64,000 nt of DNA, taken from contig NC_080672.1 in assembly GCF_030247195.1 (NCBI RefSeq), positions 347,880,413-347,944,412 of the forward strand, given 5' to 3'. Positions within the stretch are counted from its first letter, which is position 1, and each line of letters opens with the position of its first letter. Origin of the DNA: Topomyia yanbarensis (lineage: Eukaryota > Arthropoda > Insecta > Diptera > Culicidae). Both the position numbers and the translations under genes were made by a program. This document shows, piece after piece, positions 33,085 to 44,600 of this stretch. The notes beneath the pieces were generated by a model that was given only the letters and a program-made list of their open reading frames with translations, ran no database searches and was not told the DNA's origin.

Positions 33085-35185
33085 AGACTAAAAAGTTGTG
33101 AATAATGTGTGAAGAATAAAGAGTAAAGTGTAAAGGCCAGAGAGTAAAGAGTAAAGAGAGAAAAGCAAAGAGTAAAGAATAAAAGGTAAGGGCCAGAGAG
33201 TAAAGAGCGAAGAGTATAGAATAAAGAGTAAACTCTATGGAGTAAGGAGTAAAAACCAGCTAAGAGTAAAGAGTAAAGCAAAATCTCGGAAGTGTAGAGT
33301 AATGATAAAAAGTATAGTGTAAAAAAAAATAAAGAGTAGAATGTAAATTGAAAAGATTAAATAATAAAGTGTACAGAGTAGTATGTAGAATATACCCAAG
33401 TATCCAATAAGCAATATAACGTAGCCTAATATCTGCTTTAGATCCACATATAATGCAGTCTTATAGAGCTGTGAAGCCCTTAATACTTATATAATGCTGG
33501 TATTATGCCAGAAAAGGCGAAATATAGTGCTATTACTGTGCAGAGATTGACAACTCGTTTCTGCAGTACTAATGCTATTATATAGCACCAGCGCACAAAT
33601 GTCAAATTTTAAAGCCTTATATTAGCATTACTAATGCTATTAAAAAGCTTCAGCTGGCTGTCATCGTCCGCCATGGTTTTAATACCATTTCTTATATTTC
33701 CTTTCAGTATGACGAGCAAAAAGGAAAAAAATTAAAATAAAATGTTCTGTTTAAAACCGTAATTGTCTCTCTTCTAATGCATTGTAATGAATATCCTTAA
33801 TGGGTTTTCGTTCTGACATGATATGACAATTTTACGAAAGTTACCTTTAGTAAGTCTCCAACTGAGGTACTTTGCCTCGTCCTTCACGGTAAGTGCGCTG
33901 CGTTTGCTCTCAGGACTATATTGCATATGTTCGATTGAAATGAAATATGCCGAATATAATCTTTAAGAAGAGTTGTATAACAAATAAACCCACAGCATTA
34001 CAATAGCATTATATCGGCATTTTATTTGCTCTATAATGGCACTAAATGCACTTGTAAAGCTTACATGCTTTAAAGATCCTTGAAGCATGTACACGTTATA
34101 TCAGCTTCATATACGCATATAGAGCATGCGATAATGCTAAATGTCGGCTGTACAGTTATGGATTATTGATGCTAATATAGAGCTTTATTGCATAGTTAAT
34201 GCTGTAATGGAGTTTCAATGCAACATTAGTGCAAATGTATAGCCAATATAGTGCAATGGCTTAATGCTTATGGTTACTTGGGTAGAACGAAGTTTGAAGA
34301 GGTAAGTGTAAAAAGTAAAGGGGCAAGAGTAAAAAGTTAAGGGTAAAGCTTAACGAGTAGAGAATAACGAGTAAAGAGAAAATATAGGTAACGAGTAAAG
34401 ATGAGTAAAGAGTAATGACTAAAAAGTAAATAGTAAAAAGTGAAGAGCAAACAGAAATTGATAAGAAATAGCTATGAGTAATGTGTAAATGGTAAAGAGT
34501 TAAGAGCAAAGAGTAAAGGAAAGAGAGTATAGGGCATAGCGTTAAGTGTAAATGATACAGAATAAAGAGTAAAGCCTAAAAAGCAAAAAGTAAAGGGTGA
34601 AACGAACTACATTGGGATGAAGATCTCATATGATGCTATGACGGATTAATGGATGGTCGTACGATGAAGCAAGAGTACAGAAATATTTTTGAACATAAGT
34701 GATATGAATAATGTGTAAATGATAGAGTAAAGAGTAAATGAGCCAGGATTAATAGTAAATTGTAAAGCGCAAAGAGTAAAGGGTAGAGTGTAAAGAACAA
34801 AAAATAAAATGTAATTAACAGTAAAAAATAAAAAGTAAAGACTAAAAAGTACAGACTAAAGAGTAAAAGCAAGGAGTAAAGAACAAAAAAGTAAGGCGTA
34901 AAGAGCAAAAAATAATGACTAAAAAAGCAGAAGAGAAAAAAAACAAAGAGTAGAACAAAGAGTAACGAGTAAAGAGTAAAGTAAAGGAATAAAGCGTAGA
35001 GTGAGGCCTAAAGTTTAAAGAATAAATAAAGTAAATGATAAAGAGTAAAATAAAGGGTGAATATTAAAAACTAAAAGTGAAGAGTACATATTAATGAAGA
35101 GAAAAAAAGAATACAATGAGCATTAAAACGTTAATAATAATGTACAAATAATACTAAAACATAAAGAGTGCAAAATCTGTACTAT
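33085..35185. repeat. Degenerate 'AGAGTAA' satellite, interrupted
   Basis: Variants of a 7-bp unit (AGAGTAA/AGTAAAG) fill 33085-33392 and 34285-35185, with long stretches such as GAGTAAAGAGTAAAG. The array is split by the TA-flanked element 33395-34282. Tyr/Leu/Phe-rich open frames on the minus strand come from the repeat. Confidence 0.85.
33395..34282. mobile_element. TA-flanked TIR element (888 bp) in the AGAGTAA satellite
   Basis: CCCAAGTATCCAATAAGCA at 33395 is mirrored by GCTTATGGTTACTTGGG ending at 34282, and TA flanks both ends (33393-33394, 34283-34284). The interior is full of short variants of TAATGCTATTATAGC. No transposase frame, so it is non-autonomous, Tc1/mariner-like by its TA target. 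Confidence 0.75.
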
Positions 35186-35369
35186 AAAATGAAAAGTAAA
35201 AGGCATTCAAATCAATTAGCGAACATCAAAAATTTCATATGAAAATGCTTGCATCGTTTATATAGTCGGAATTTTTCGCATTATTAAAATTTGTATCACT
35301 GTCACACAAAAACGTTATTAAACAAATGTTGCATCCTTAATTCACAGTCACAAAAGGAGTAGAAGAGGA

Positions 35370-35520
35370 GGATATAGGCGAGTAGAAATGAAAAAAGTAT
35401 TAACTTATCGATTTTAGATGAGCAAGCCTTGATTGTTGTGACAGACAACCAAGCTCCAGATTTTGGAAGAAAGTTGACGAGAACGGACGCAAATTGTGTT
35501 TCAACAGCTCCGGTCACGAC
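35370..35520 (+). repeat. Direct repeat, copy 2
   Basis: Near-identical to 31887-32034. One plus frame is open across it (DEQALIVVTDNQAPDFGRKL), which might be a fossil coding exon of an unrecognised transposon protein; the other copy is frameshifted. Confidence 0.8.
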
Positions 35521-35666
35521 ACATGCATCAATCATTTTAATAAAATTTTAAAATGTTGCCAACAGTCTGCCCTTTCATGCCACGTATTCTATTTTGCAAG
35601 ATCTACCTAAATCAAAACGAGAAAAAATGAAAACTGAAAACACCGCCAACTAGCCCCGGTCTCCCC

Positions 35667-37060
35667 TACCACAAAGATCGCGGGCGGACCGTGAATCTGA
35701 TACTTAAGGTTTCGTGTTCGGCTCAGATTCTAGAAGAAAGTGAGTTCTTCCATATCACTCGAGTTCCCAGTCATGTCGCCTTGGAACGTGTTCTCTAGTG
35801 GATATGAGCTTTATTTTTTGATTGGTATAACTGAATGCATGGACCTAATTTGCTAGAATGGAGGGTAACGATTTCCGGGCGTGCCCGATTCATGATCGCG
35901 CGCGTTTGCGGGTTCACGTTTGTGACTTTGTAAGTACTAAAACGTTTACATTATTACCGGAGTATTATCAAGTTGGCGCGTTTGAGGGCGCAAATGTGCG
36001 TAGATGATCGCGAAGGGCTCAAGCATTCGTATGTTGACGTGTTTGTCGCGTGTGCTCGCGTGTATGCGTCTTCGCGTGTGTAAATTCGATTTTGTAACCC
36101 AGTGGCCATTCACATATTTGCGTGTGTTCTTGGATGGCCACGCGGACCGTCATTCTGATATTTAGATTTTGGAGTAGAAATCACATTCTGACAGGGAGTG
36201 AGTTACCCCATATCACTAGAGTTCCCGGTCATGTCGTCATGTAACGTGTTGTCTAGTTGTTATGGGAGTTATATGTTCTTAATTTTTCAATTTTATTTCT
36301 TTTTGTTAATTGACATGGACCTATACTGTTGGTACCGAGTATAGAGACTTCCGGACGTGACCGATTCATGATCGCGAGAACGCGGGAGTTTGTAGGTTTA
36401 CGCTTGAGATCGCGTTTGTAAGTTTATGCGTGCTGACACATCCAACTTATCACCGGGGTGTTATCTTGTTTGCGTGGGCGTAGGTTGCTTGGATAATCGC
36501 GAGGGGCTCAAACGTTTGTATGCTGACGTGATTTTGTAACATATTTGCGTTTAGCAGAGAGTGTGTTCCCTTATATTGCTAGGGTTTCCGCTCATGTCGC
36601 CATGAGACGTGTTATCTAATAGATATGAGCGTATTTTCTTAATTGGTCCAGCTGAAGGCATGAACCTATACTTCTAGAATGGAGGACAGACTTCCGGGCG
36701 TGACGGATTCGTGATCGCGGGCGCGAGGGCATTTTCGTATGTTCCCGCTTGAGACCTCGTTTGAGAATTTATGAGTATTAAGACGTTCATTATCACCGAA
36801 GTGTAATCATGTTTGCGAGATCGTAAGCTTAGGTGTGCGTGGATGGTCGCGAAGAGCTCAAGCGTTTGCATTTTAACGTGTCTTTCGCGTGTGCTAGCGT
36901 GTATGTGCCTTCGCGTGTATGCACTCGATTCTGTGACCGTGGAGCCATTCAATTTTAATGTGCTGTTCAGATGCTAGAAGCGAGTGAGTTCTCACGCATC
37001 AACTCTAGTTCCCGGTCATGTCGCCATGGAACGTGTTACCTGGTGGATATGACTTACCCA
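35667..37060 (+). repeat. Long-unit satellite, three tandem units
   Basis: The landmark TCATGTCGCC (variants TCATGTCGTC) recurs at 35771, 36229, 36592 and 37016, giving units of 458, 363 and 424 bp. Each unit also carries ACTTCCGGGCGTGxCxGATTC, a GATCGCGAAGxGCTCAAGCxTT block and GTGCTxGCGTGTATG. The open frame at 36674-36952 (-) is within a unit and is not a gene. Confidence 0.85.
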
Positions 37061-37197
37061 GCTGAAAGCGGGTGTAGCATGGCAGTATAAGACTTGAAAA
37101 GAAGAGATAAAATACAATAGATGAGAGGTGTAATAGATTAGACAGGTACAAGATAAAGCTGAAGTTATGATCATCACATGACAATATACATTTGTAC

Positions 37198-37455
37198 CAG
37201 GGTTACCATATTCACAGATTTTTCTGTAATGTCACAGACTTTTTTCACAATTTTTGATCACAGATTCTTTTTCACAGATGACAGATTTTTGGCATTTTGA
37301 TAAAAATTTCACAGATTTTTGGAAATATTGTGACTTTTCACAGATTTTTTAGAAATTTATCACAGATTTTCACAGATTTTTTTCCTGCTTTAGTCATCAC
37401 AGATGGTAAAAAGATTTTTGTAGGCCGAAACACAGATTTCAATATGGCATCCCTG
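37198..37455. mobile_element. hAT-like MITE with CACAGATTTT minisatellite
   Basis: The ends are CAGGGTTACCATATT and, inverted, CAGGGATGCCATATT. The flanks ATTTGTAC (37190-37197) and ATTAGTAC (37456-37463) are an 8-bp duplication with one change. The inside is about ten degenerate copies of CACAGATTTTT. The ends resemble those of the 2.2-kb element at 42962-45139. Confidence 0.8.
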
Positions 37456-37463
37456 ATTAGTAC

Positions 37464-39044
37464 TTAAAACACTATTAATACCTGAATAGCCAACCACCAC
37501 ACATAGCACATCCTCTCTCAATTATCTATTTATTATTGGTTGATTGTTGGTTGTGAGCAGGTAACGAGCGGAAAAGTATAAAACAGGAAAAAAGGTTTAT
37601 ATCAGCCCTCCCGGCCTCCTCGATACACCACTATCGAGGTATATTTTAATCAACATCTTCAAGCGGGCTTCTAATATAAATCAAATCCTGAGTAGTAATG
37701 CTGATTGGTGGATTATTAACATGAGAACTAATTAACATCTAGTAGTAGAACTTGGTGCAAATAGAAACTGAAAAGAGCGAAGGTCCTTATATCCTGTTGT
37801 GGCTTGATGATGTTTACAATACCGCCAATCCCATCAACTTGCGAGAGGGAGAAATATGAATGCCGTTCGAATTGGCATTTTAATAATTTTTCTTCCTCGG
37901 GTCGTTACATAAAAGGATAAAACCACGTGGAATATAATGGAGGTCTATTCATCTATAGACAATATGATCTTAGCAATATGTACGAAGTCGCTCGCGATCA
38001 ATATCCGAGAATTCGAAAACAAGCAATTTGAACTTCGAGCAGCCGGCCATCGGGAGTAATCCTTCTTATTTACACTTCAATAATCGTTTCCAGTACAACG
38101 AAAGCGTACAAAAAGTGCAAAAGACATCCCAAATGAATGTGAAGAAATTCACTGCGAAGTGTTAATGACAAGTTGGCATCTCCACTTTCCCTATCAGACA
38201 CGTTTCCATGATTGGGTTAAATGCCATGTTTCTTATGCGTAATAAAGATAATGAACACAATGACAAGGGCTCTTCATTCATCGGCGGCCCAGAGTACTGC
38301 ACTGGATTTTGGACCAGGAGTGCGATTTTGCGAAGATTTAACTTCCGATGGCCCTACATTTTCTGACACAGTGAAGGTTTAGAATGTTGAAATATTTTCC
38401 ACTGTTTAGGAAAGCAAAAGTAGTACAGAACTAGTGTCAGACCTTCATGAGACCTCAAAAAGTCATTTTTGGAGGTATTCGTCAATATAGATTTGTCAGT
38501 AGACATTTCTAGATTTAATAAAAAACTGGCTTATTTTGATGCATCTATAAATCGCTTGCCACACATAAAATTTTTGTGCAATTTGACAGCTTTATCTTAG
38601 GCCAATTCAAAAAATTTCCTACATGAAAGTTTACTTTTTTTTAATACGGGTTTTAAACCAAAGCTTTGAAAGCTTTGGTGTGGAAAAGCCGGTATATTAA
38701 TATATGTTGTTACTTAGTGTAGAATTAGACTTCATCTTTTACGGCTATTGTACAACCTAAAACGTTGGTACACAATCGGGAACAGCGAATCAGAAAAGGT
38801 GACTACATGTCAGTGATTCACTCAATACCGAATGAACAAAGGCTATGATGCAAAATCTTAAGGTCCATCCAGGTTAAGTCTTCGGTACGGAGTAATACCT
38901 TGCGTGCTTCTTATATAAACCTAGGAACTCCTAGCGTGTTATTAGTTGCCTCTTACGAGATGGGAGCAAGTTCCCAGTGGTTCTATTCTTGGCAGAAATA
39001 GTGCAAAAACATTTTAGACCAACGGACACCACACGGCTTTAACT
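37464..39044. other. No gene; short fragment of the 13.3/62 kb repeat
   Basis: Near 38030-38060 CTTCGAGCAGCCGGCCATCG, then GGAGTAAT, matches the recurring module of the large repeat. A perfect palindrome ACCAAAGCTTT-G-AAAGCTTTGGT lies at 38657-38679. No exon was identified. Confidence 0.4.
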
Positions 39045-40790
39045 GAAAAAATGCTGTGCCTTTTTCACAACAACCAAAATTTCTGGTGAAAATTTAAATT
39101 GTAAAAAGCCCATTTTTTATATTTGTTATATTTTGTCAACAAAAATCTAAAGAAATTTTTTTTTATGTGATTGCATGATGAAGAACTAATCGGAAAAATC
39201 CTTTTCTAACAATAACTTTATACATGTTTTTAAATTTTATACTAAATTTCATACTAATTGACATACAAAACTGTAATTTTATTACAGAATATAATTCCAT
39301 GTGTCATTCTAAATCAAAGTGCATTTAACAAATATCTTCCAAAATGTGATAGTTTTCTAGATATTTGGAATTTTGCCACACCAAAAACAATTATTTCGTG
39401 TAATTATGCCCTTTTTAAAAGTTATTCGCGTTATCCCATCATAAAATGTCAACAATCTAATGTTAATCGTTTCAACTTGGACCATGGAGACGCTTTCAAT
39501 AAACTTCAACATATTTTTATAATTCATACTATTTGCAGTCAAAAATACAATTTTATTTTTGAATACGTTAGCGCCATTTTAAATGAAAATACTCATAACA
39601 AAAATTTTCTGAAATGTAGTAGTTCTCCAGACATGTTAAATTTTGATTTAACACCATTATTATTTTGTTTTATTACGACCTTATTATAAGTTATTAGCCT
39701 TTCTCCATACACAAAACGGGTTTTTCAAAAAGCCCCTAACATTTCCTGCGACTTTTTTTTTATATCAAAGCGATATTGTAAACCATTTGAAAGATATACG
39801 AAAACAATCAAAATATTATGGAATCATAGAGTCTGATAATTAAACAATATAGTTAAGCATCATTTTAATTGTTTTCGTACAGCTTTCAAAAGGTTTTTGG
39901 GCCTTTTGATTAACGTATTGTTGTTGATGGAGAAACGCGTATAACTTATGAAAAGGTCGTAATAAAATTAAAAAAAATTAGCTATTTAAAACAAAATTTA
40001 AAATATCACTAGAACTAATACATTTCAAATTTTTTATGAGCATTTTTATTTAAAATGGCGTTTAGAATCATATTCACAAAGAAACTTGTATTTTTGACTG
40101 CAAATAGTATGAATTATAAAAATATGTCAAAATTGGTTGTTAGAAAACTCCAAATACACTGAAGAAGTTTGTTTTATATCATTAAAACGATTATTGACAT
40201 TTTATAATGGGTTAAAGCGAATAACTTTTAAAAAGGGCATAATTACACTAATTAATTGTTTTTGTTGGAGCAAAATTCCAAATGTTTCGAAAACTATAGC
40301 ATTTTGGAAGATAATCGTTAAATGCATTTTGATTTAAAATGATACTTAGAATTATATTCTGTAATAAAATTACAGTTTTGTACACCATTTAGAATGAAAT
40401 TTAAAACATGTATAAAGTTATTGTTAAAAAAAACTATTTTACCGATAAGTTCTCTATCATGATTCTTTTCTCTTTAGATTTTTTTGACAAAATATAAAAA
40501 AAAATAAAAAATAGGTTTTTTTGCAATTTAAATTTTCAGAACAAATATTTGTTTTTGTGAAAAATGTCACGCTATTTTTTTTAAAGTGTATTTTTTTCGT
40601 ACAGAAGTATTCATTCCTTGTAACTCGTTCCCAGATAGTTTTGCTGTGTAAAATACGGCAATCGAGCAAAAAATGAAATTAATGCACTTAGAAACATCTA
40701 CGCCCTTTTCAAAAATTGTGCTTGTATCAAAATATTGCTATTTTCAGAGAAAATCATGGAGATTCATTAATCAAACACAACTGCTGAATG
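39045..40790. repeat. Large palindrome of the mariner-host repeat
   Basis: The left arm (39045-39838) matches 20395-20760 in direct orientation. The right arm (39840-40790) is the same sequence inverted and extends further out to GAAAATCATGGAGATTCATT. The centre near 39838 is itself inverted (ACGAAAACAATCAAAATAT against ATTTTAATTGTTTTCGT). Plausibly one complete foldback element whose other copies keep only one arm. Small open frames in it are not genes. Confidence 0.7.
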
Positions 40791-41117
40791 CTGAGTTCAA
40801 AGGTTCTAAGCTGATTTCAAACAAATATCTTTGCAATAAATAGGTCAAAACATGTTCCAAGCTCAAGCTAAAATAACATTTTTTGGAACATTACGTGAAT
40901 TTGTGAAGATTGTTAAGAAAAACAATCATCCAACTCACAAAACTGGACTATTGAAATTCATGAACCTAAACTTTCCGTGCACGGAATGAACACATCGCTA
41001 ACCAAACCATACCGGACTGCGTAGCTCAACGCACAACGGAGAAGCGGTGTCTGTCCTACAGCTTGCATTGATCGAGTGCATAATGTGTGAATTGGGTAAT
41101 GAACGCTAGGCAAGCGA
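40791..41117. other. Short spacer before the host-gene island
   Basis: No repeat or exon signal; base composition becomes more GC-rich toward 41000. Confidence 0.4.
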
Positions 41118-41287
41118 TCACCACGCGTCGCTGAGTGAATGAAGAAACGGCTCGACCGCGCGATCATAACCTACCACAGCAACGCCAAATCCCATAACGA
41201 CAACCAACACCACCATGAGTAGGTGGCATGCCTGCACCGACTCGATCGGCACCGTGTGCTTGTGTATCAGATCGACCACCCGCTGCA
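41118..41287 (-). CDS. Candidate 3' terminal exon, membrane-segment protein (partial)
   Basis: The minus strand reads RVVDLIHKHTVPIESVQ, then a hydrophobic stretch ACHLLMVVLVVVMGFGVAVV, then GYDRAVEPFLHSLSDAW and a TGA stop at 41118-41120. Codons favour G or C in the third position, like host exons and unlike the surrounding transposons. An AG that could serve as acceptor (GGCGTGCAG) precedes the RVVDL codons, although its pyrimidine tract is weak. I do not recognise the protein. No upstream exon on this strand could be tied to it, and it may be a chance open frame. The divergently transcribed secreted-protein gene starts about 400 bp away. Confidence 0.35.
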
Positions 41288-41691
41288 CGCCACCAATCAA
41301 TGTCGATTGATAGGGTGGGTTAGGGTAAAATTTTGTCCCAGCTGGTTTGAAATATTGTCAATCTGTACCGCATTCGTGTTACAACCTTCAACTGAATAAT
41401 AAACTTTAAGTTTATTTTAAATATTTTCCATCGGGGGATAATTTGGCCCAATTCCCCCTCAGTCAACTTGCAGTAGAAACAAACAATTTCAGCTTTCTGG
41501 GGGTTGGGCAGCTAACTTCTACGATCACAAACCTTTGGCAGCTTTGGGCAAACCTGAGCGATTCTATGAGCTACTTCTTAGTCATTTATTGGTCGAGTTC
41601 GCGTTAACAGGTGTGTAGCGATCACTTTCGCGCTCCTCCATCGGTCGGTACAAGATCGGAGTGTGTAACTGTTACCAACGTGCTGTTTGTT

Positions 41692-44600
41692 ATGATGATG
41701 CGATCTCAGCTATTGATTTCATTGGTGATGATCACCTTGATGCTGCGAACTGTTCCCGTCAATTGTGCTCCGTTGGGAAAGAATGTGTTTGCCTCGTCGA
41801 AGAACGTTGACAGTTCGGAATTCAGTGACAAAGCATATGCTAAGGAGCTCCAGAAAGTTTCTTGGATTGGAAATGAACCAGTAAGTGGTAGCACTCTCCG
41901 ATGAATGTGGTTCTTGCTGTCGTTGTTGTTGTTGTTATTATTACTGCTGGTGTTTTTTGGTTCGCGCATACACAGTAAAGCAAGTTGCGCGTTTGTTTGA
42001 TTACCTATATTCCGAAGAAAAGCTTGTCGCGAAAATCAGATTCGAGTAATCGGTTCGTTGTGTGCAAGGTTGTTGCATCTCTGTTATGTAATGCAAATTG
42101 GTTGCTATAGGACGGTTACTCGCAAGAAGAGTTTCAGGTGCGTGCGCGCGGCTATGTTATGAAAATATGTGCTTTAAAAACCAGACTTTTGTTACTTGTG
42201 ATTATTTGCATAGTTTATGACGTTGGAGGTATTGACCAAAATGAACAGAAGAAATAATTATGACACACAACCAAAGAGTAGTATACTGAGTGGTACACAA
42301 CCAGGATAATTGTGAAGCCTTATCCTGTAGGCAAAATCACTTTCACACAACTTGGAACCATTAGGCGTGGATGAACAAAATGCGCAGAGATATTGCAAAA
42401 AATTCTAAACAAATTTCACAATAGACACACGTAGCTCTTCAATTTCTGTACCCCATCTAATAAATGCGCTGCTCTTCTTTCGCTACTAAACAATTTATGA
42501 ATGTTACCTAAAGCACTTGCGGTGATGATAATACAAAATGTGTGAAATGGATGTGCAATCCGTTAAGTACTAACGTTGCGTTTTAGCAACTATAACTCCT
42601 AAGAAAGACTCACTGGACTTTGTGAGCTAAGTTGTAAGTTATAACTGAAAAGTCTTAGAGGATGTATTTTTTTTGATATTGGTTGGTATTTAGTCTATTC
42701 AAAATTCTTATGACTTCCACAATCTAACTGTAGCTGGTAAACATCAATTGCGGTTGTGAAATGTTTCGTTAGAGAATTAGATTTAAACCAGCATGAAACA
42801 TGTAATCAACTCATATGACAGTTCTATTACTGACTATTGCACTTCCCAAATTGCATATTTGTCCCATGTTCTATGAGATTTCCTATCCACATGGGACTAA
42901 CTTGCGGTTATGGGAAGTGAAATTTTTCAAGTAATTCGATTGCTTCAACCTTTGCAGTACCTAGGGTGACCATATCAAGCGAGTAAAAAACCAGGACAGT
43001 TCAAAGGGAACTACCTACACCCATCACCTCTTAATCGATTGTGCCTGCTCCCTAGATTTTAGACAGGTAAAAAGTTCCAGGTTCTGGCAGGCAGAGCTAC
43101 TGCAGTAATACATTTCTGGGGTCGGGCAGGCATAGCTCAGCCAAAAAGTCTCATGAGAATTCGATCTCCGAGCTCTTTTCTCTTATGAATTTAGCGGATG
43201 AAACGAAATCATCTGTGCATGACAGGCGAGGAGTTATCAGCACTTAACACACGTCATTGAAGTAAGCTAGAAACGTAAACGGTCCCAAGTAACTCCCTAC
43301 GCTATTCCTGATTTAAAAATAAGTACCTGGCAATCTCCAATGACAATCATTATATCTCGATTTGAAATTAAGGATCGAAACATCTGCAAAAACTACCGTT
43401 GATTACACATTTCTCCATTTTATCATTTATTATAAGAAAAAACAGCGGATCGGCTGGTGTAAATAATATCAGTTTGAGCGCGACCTTCCATACTCCCTGT
43501 TATGTATGATGCTAAATTCAGCAGGTTAGTCGCCAGTTAGAGAGAGAGCACTTGGGAACGATTTGTTCACCCTCGCTTAACTTTTAAACCATGTTCACCA
43601 GTGCGTTTTAAAAGCCGCGGGTCTTTTAATTTTTTACAATAAGTAAAAATAAAAAAATAAAATGCTAAGAATGTCGGTCTTTCAGATCTTGTTGACGCAG
43701 TTTGCTGCTGCGTGTTGAGATCCTTTTCCTTGGCGGTGAAGCCGCTTGGGGGTCATTCAGTCTGCCTTCTCTCGCGTTATCGTTCCCGTCCATGTCATCA
43801 TCGGTACAGCTTTCTTGCTGTTCACGATCATAGGTTCTTATTTGTTTCTTGTTCTTGCGGCTCGCTGTTGTAAATCCGTCTTCATCGGTATTTTCTTCTT
43901 TATTGGCGATGTTAGTTGTTGGTTTGGGAGCGGTTGTCGTGGTCGTTGTACATGCATTATTGGTTAATTGGATCGTTGTTTTTGGTTTATCTGAAGGTGT
44001 CGGTAGCTGCTTGTTAGAGTTGGCTGTAGTAGATGAATTTTGACTAGTTGCTTCGGCGCATGTTTTTCTGTAGTGGGCTGTATGGTTACAGAATTAGCAT
44101 ATTGGGGTCTGCCTGGGATATGCGATTACCGTTGTTTGCTTATAGGTTACGCCGTCCCTCGGTGATTTGCATTCGATAGTCATGTAAGAAGGTATTGCTT
44201 TAGTCACTCGCATCCTCATAATACGAACGGTGTTTGGAATGCCGGTGAAAAAAATTCTCCAGGTGTCATTCGTAATAGATTCTACTTCTCCATATTGCGA
44301 CATGATTTGTTTGATGTCATCTTTCTTAGTGCGCGGGGACAAATGATGGATACGCACGTCCACCATGCCGTTTTCCATATGCACGGGGATCTTTATTCTG
44401 GTGTTATTAAATTTGACCTCGTGTTGCATGTTGTTCTTTGCAATTAAGTTTTCGGCCTGTGCTAAGCTTCTAAACGTGATCGAAACACAGTTTTAAACGT
44501 GATGTAGCTGAATGTACGCAACTTCAGCGAGATTAAGCTCCATTTTCACTTTTACTAATTGCTCCACTTCCTGAACTGTGGGTCTAACACGAGTTTTATT

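Noticed and set aside
33039..34908. Several Leu/Tyr/Phe-rich minus-strand ORFs resembling membrane proteins
   Set aside because: They come from the AGAGTAA satellite, whose complement reads as Leu/Tyr/Ser/Phe codons; no start context, splice sites or conservation.
35667..37060. CRISPR-like array
   Set aside because: The units are several hundred base pairs long, directly adjacent without short spacers, and the context is eukaryotic: an ordinary satellite.
43746..44043. Hydrophobic plus-strand ORF similar to the one at 95-382 (-)
   Set aside because: The similarity is real, but both are antisense to the tail of the LINE ORF1 family, which gives a sensible basic protein in the other strand.
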